Of a stretch of DNA of 64,000 nucleotides, positions 63,682-64,000 are shown one piece after another. The notes under the pieces were generated by a model that was not told the DNA's origin, ran no database searches, and saw only the letters and a program-made list of their open reading frames with translations. The position numbers and the translations under genes were made by a program. Each line of letters opens with the position of its first letter. The first letter of the stretch is position 1. The stretch lies in assembly GCF_004799325.1 (NCBI RefSeq), contig NZ_SSMD01000009.1:62001-126000 (forward strand), in the 5' to 3' direction. Source of the stretch: Thalassobius vesicularis. GTDB lineage: Bacteria > Pseudomonadota > Alphaproteobacteria > Rhodobacterales > Rhodobacteraceae.

Positions 63682-64000
63682 ATGCCACATATTGATTACT
63701 ATTTCTCGATGCTGTCGCCGTATACCTATCTGGCGGGCACCCGGTTAGAGGAGATCGCGCAGCGCAACGGCGCAAGTATCACCTACAAACCGTTTGATTT
63801 GATGGCCGCATTCCCGCGAACTGGCGGCGTGCCTGTTGGGCAGCGTCACCCCTCGCGGATCGACTATCGCGCGCAGGTTCTGCCGCGCACCGCACGCAAG
63901 CTGGGGATGCCCTTGAACATGAAGCCCGCCTTCTGGCCCGTGAATGCCGCGCCCGCGTCCTACGCGATCATCGCGGCGCAATCGGCTGGCGGCGGCGATC
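63682..64000 (+). CDS. 2-hydroxychromene-2-carboxylate isomerase-like protein, DsbA family (3' end outside window)
   Basis: The first 106 residues are visible. They start MPHIDYYFSMLSPYTYLAG, where SPYTYL is the active-site region of the glutathione-dependent HCCA isomerases (Ser at the position of the DsbA Cys). PFDLMAAFPRTGG follows. GGGGGAGGGGC precedes the ATG. Members act in aromatic degradation or as kappa-class GSTs. It runs off the right edge. Substrate not determined. Confidence 0.85.
   Translation, partial: MPHIDYYFSMLSPYTYLAGTRLEEIAQRNGASITYKPFDLMAAFPRTGGVPVGQRHPSRIDYRAQVLPRTARKLGMPLNMKPAFWPVNAAPASYAIIAAQSAGGGD

Overview
The window reads as a GC-rich chromosomal segment of an alphaproteobacterium of the Rhodobacterales (Rhodobacter/Roseobacter relatives). 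The reasons are the fixed order hemN, fnrL, usp, ccoNOQP, ccoGHIS; an F1 operon atpHAGDC followed by a small H-type lectin and prs; DUF2125, DUF2270 and Hint-domain proteins typical of the group; and protein sequences close to what I know from that order. There are no rRNA or tRNA genes, insertion sequences, phage genes or CRISPR arrays that I can see. The window holds about 60 protein genes, packed tightly on both strands with many ATGA overlaps.

Layout. 1-2.9 kb: end of a sugar-type ABC cassette (two beta-propeller, SMP-30/strictosidine-synthase-like proteins and a dual ATPase). 2.9-16 kb: an endonuclease/phosphatase-family protein, then the microaerobic block: hemN, FnrL, a universal stress protein, the cbb3 oxidase ccoNOQP, a DUF2270 membrane protein and the assembly genes ccoGHIS. 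Four FNR-type boxes sit in the divergent regions of this block. 16-25 kb: a D,D-carboxypeptidase with SPOR domain, a GNAT/XRE-cupin pair, a HAD hydrolase, clpS, rsmC, a short-chain dehydrogenase-like protein lacking the catalytic lysine, and the haem genes hemF, hemE, hemC. 25-29 kb: two flavoproteins and an acyltransferase.

29-35 kb: a homoprotocatechuate meta-cleavage operon (isomerase, dehydrogenase, two unrelated extradiol dioxygenases, decarboxylase, hydratase), divergent from a MarR-type regulator, HpaR, with a perfect 14-bp palindrome between them. 35-41 kb: nitrogen assimilation: NirB, NirD, a formate/nitrite transporter, a PP2C phosphatase fused to a Ser/Thr kinase, and cyanase; an intrinsic terminator lies inside this cluster. 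41.6-48.6 kb: a Hint-domain protein, rpsD, a YqhA-family membrane protein, hisC-tyrC-extensin, DUF2125, and a ChaC-like cyclotransferase. 48.6-56.8 kb: a TolQ/ExbB-like proton-channel protein paired with a MotB/OmpA-like protein carrying about 440 residues of coiled coil, an M23 peptidase overlapping clpA, gloB and a methyltransferase. 56.8-64 kb: a 409-bp regulatory region with a fifth FNR-type box, atpHAGDC, an H-type lectin, prs, and the start of a DsbA-family isomerase.

How it fits together. FnrL probably ties oxygen supply to the high-affinity oxidase, its assembly factors, anaerobic haem synthesis and perhaps ATP synthase. HemF (aerobic) and HemN (anaerobic) do the same haem step under opposite conditions. 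The most unusual items are the ion-channel/coiled-coil pair, the double dioxygenase, the kinase-phosphatase in the nitrite/cyanate cluster, and an 82-bp dispersed repeat whose stems are conserved while its loops vary.
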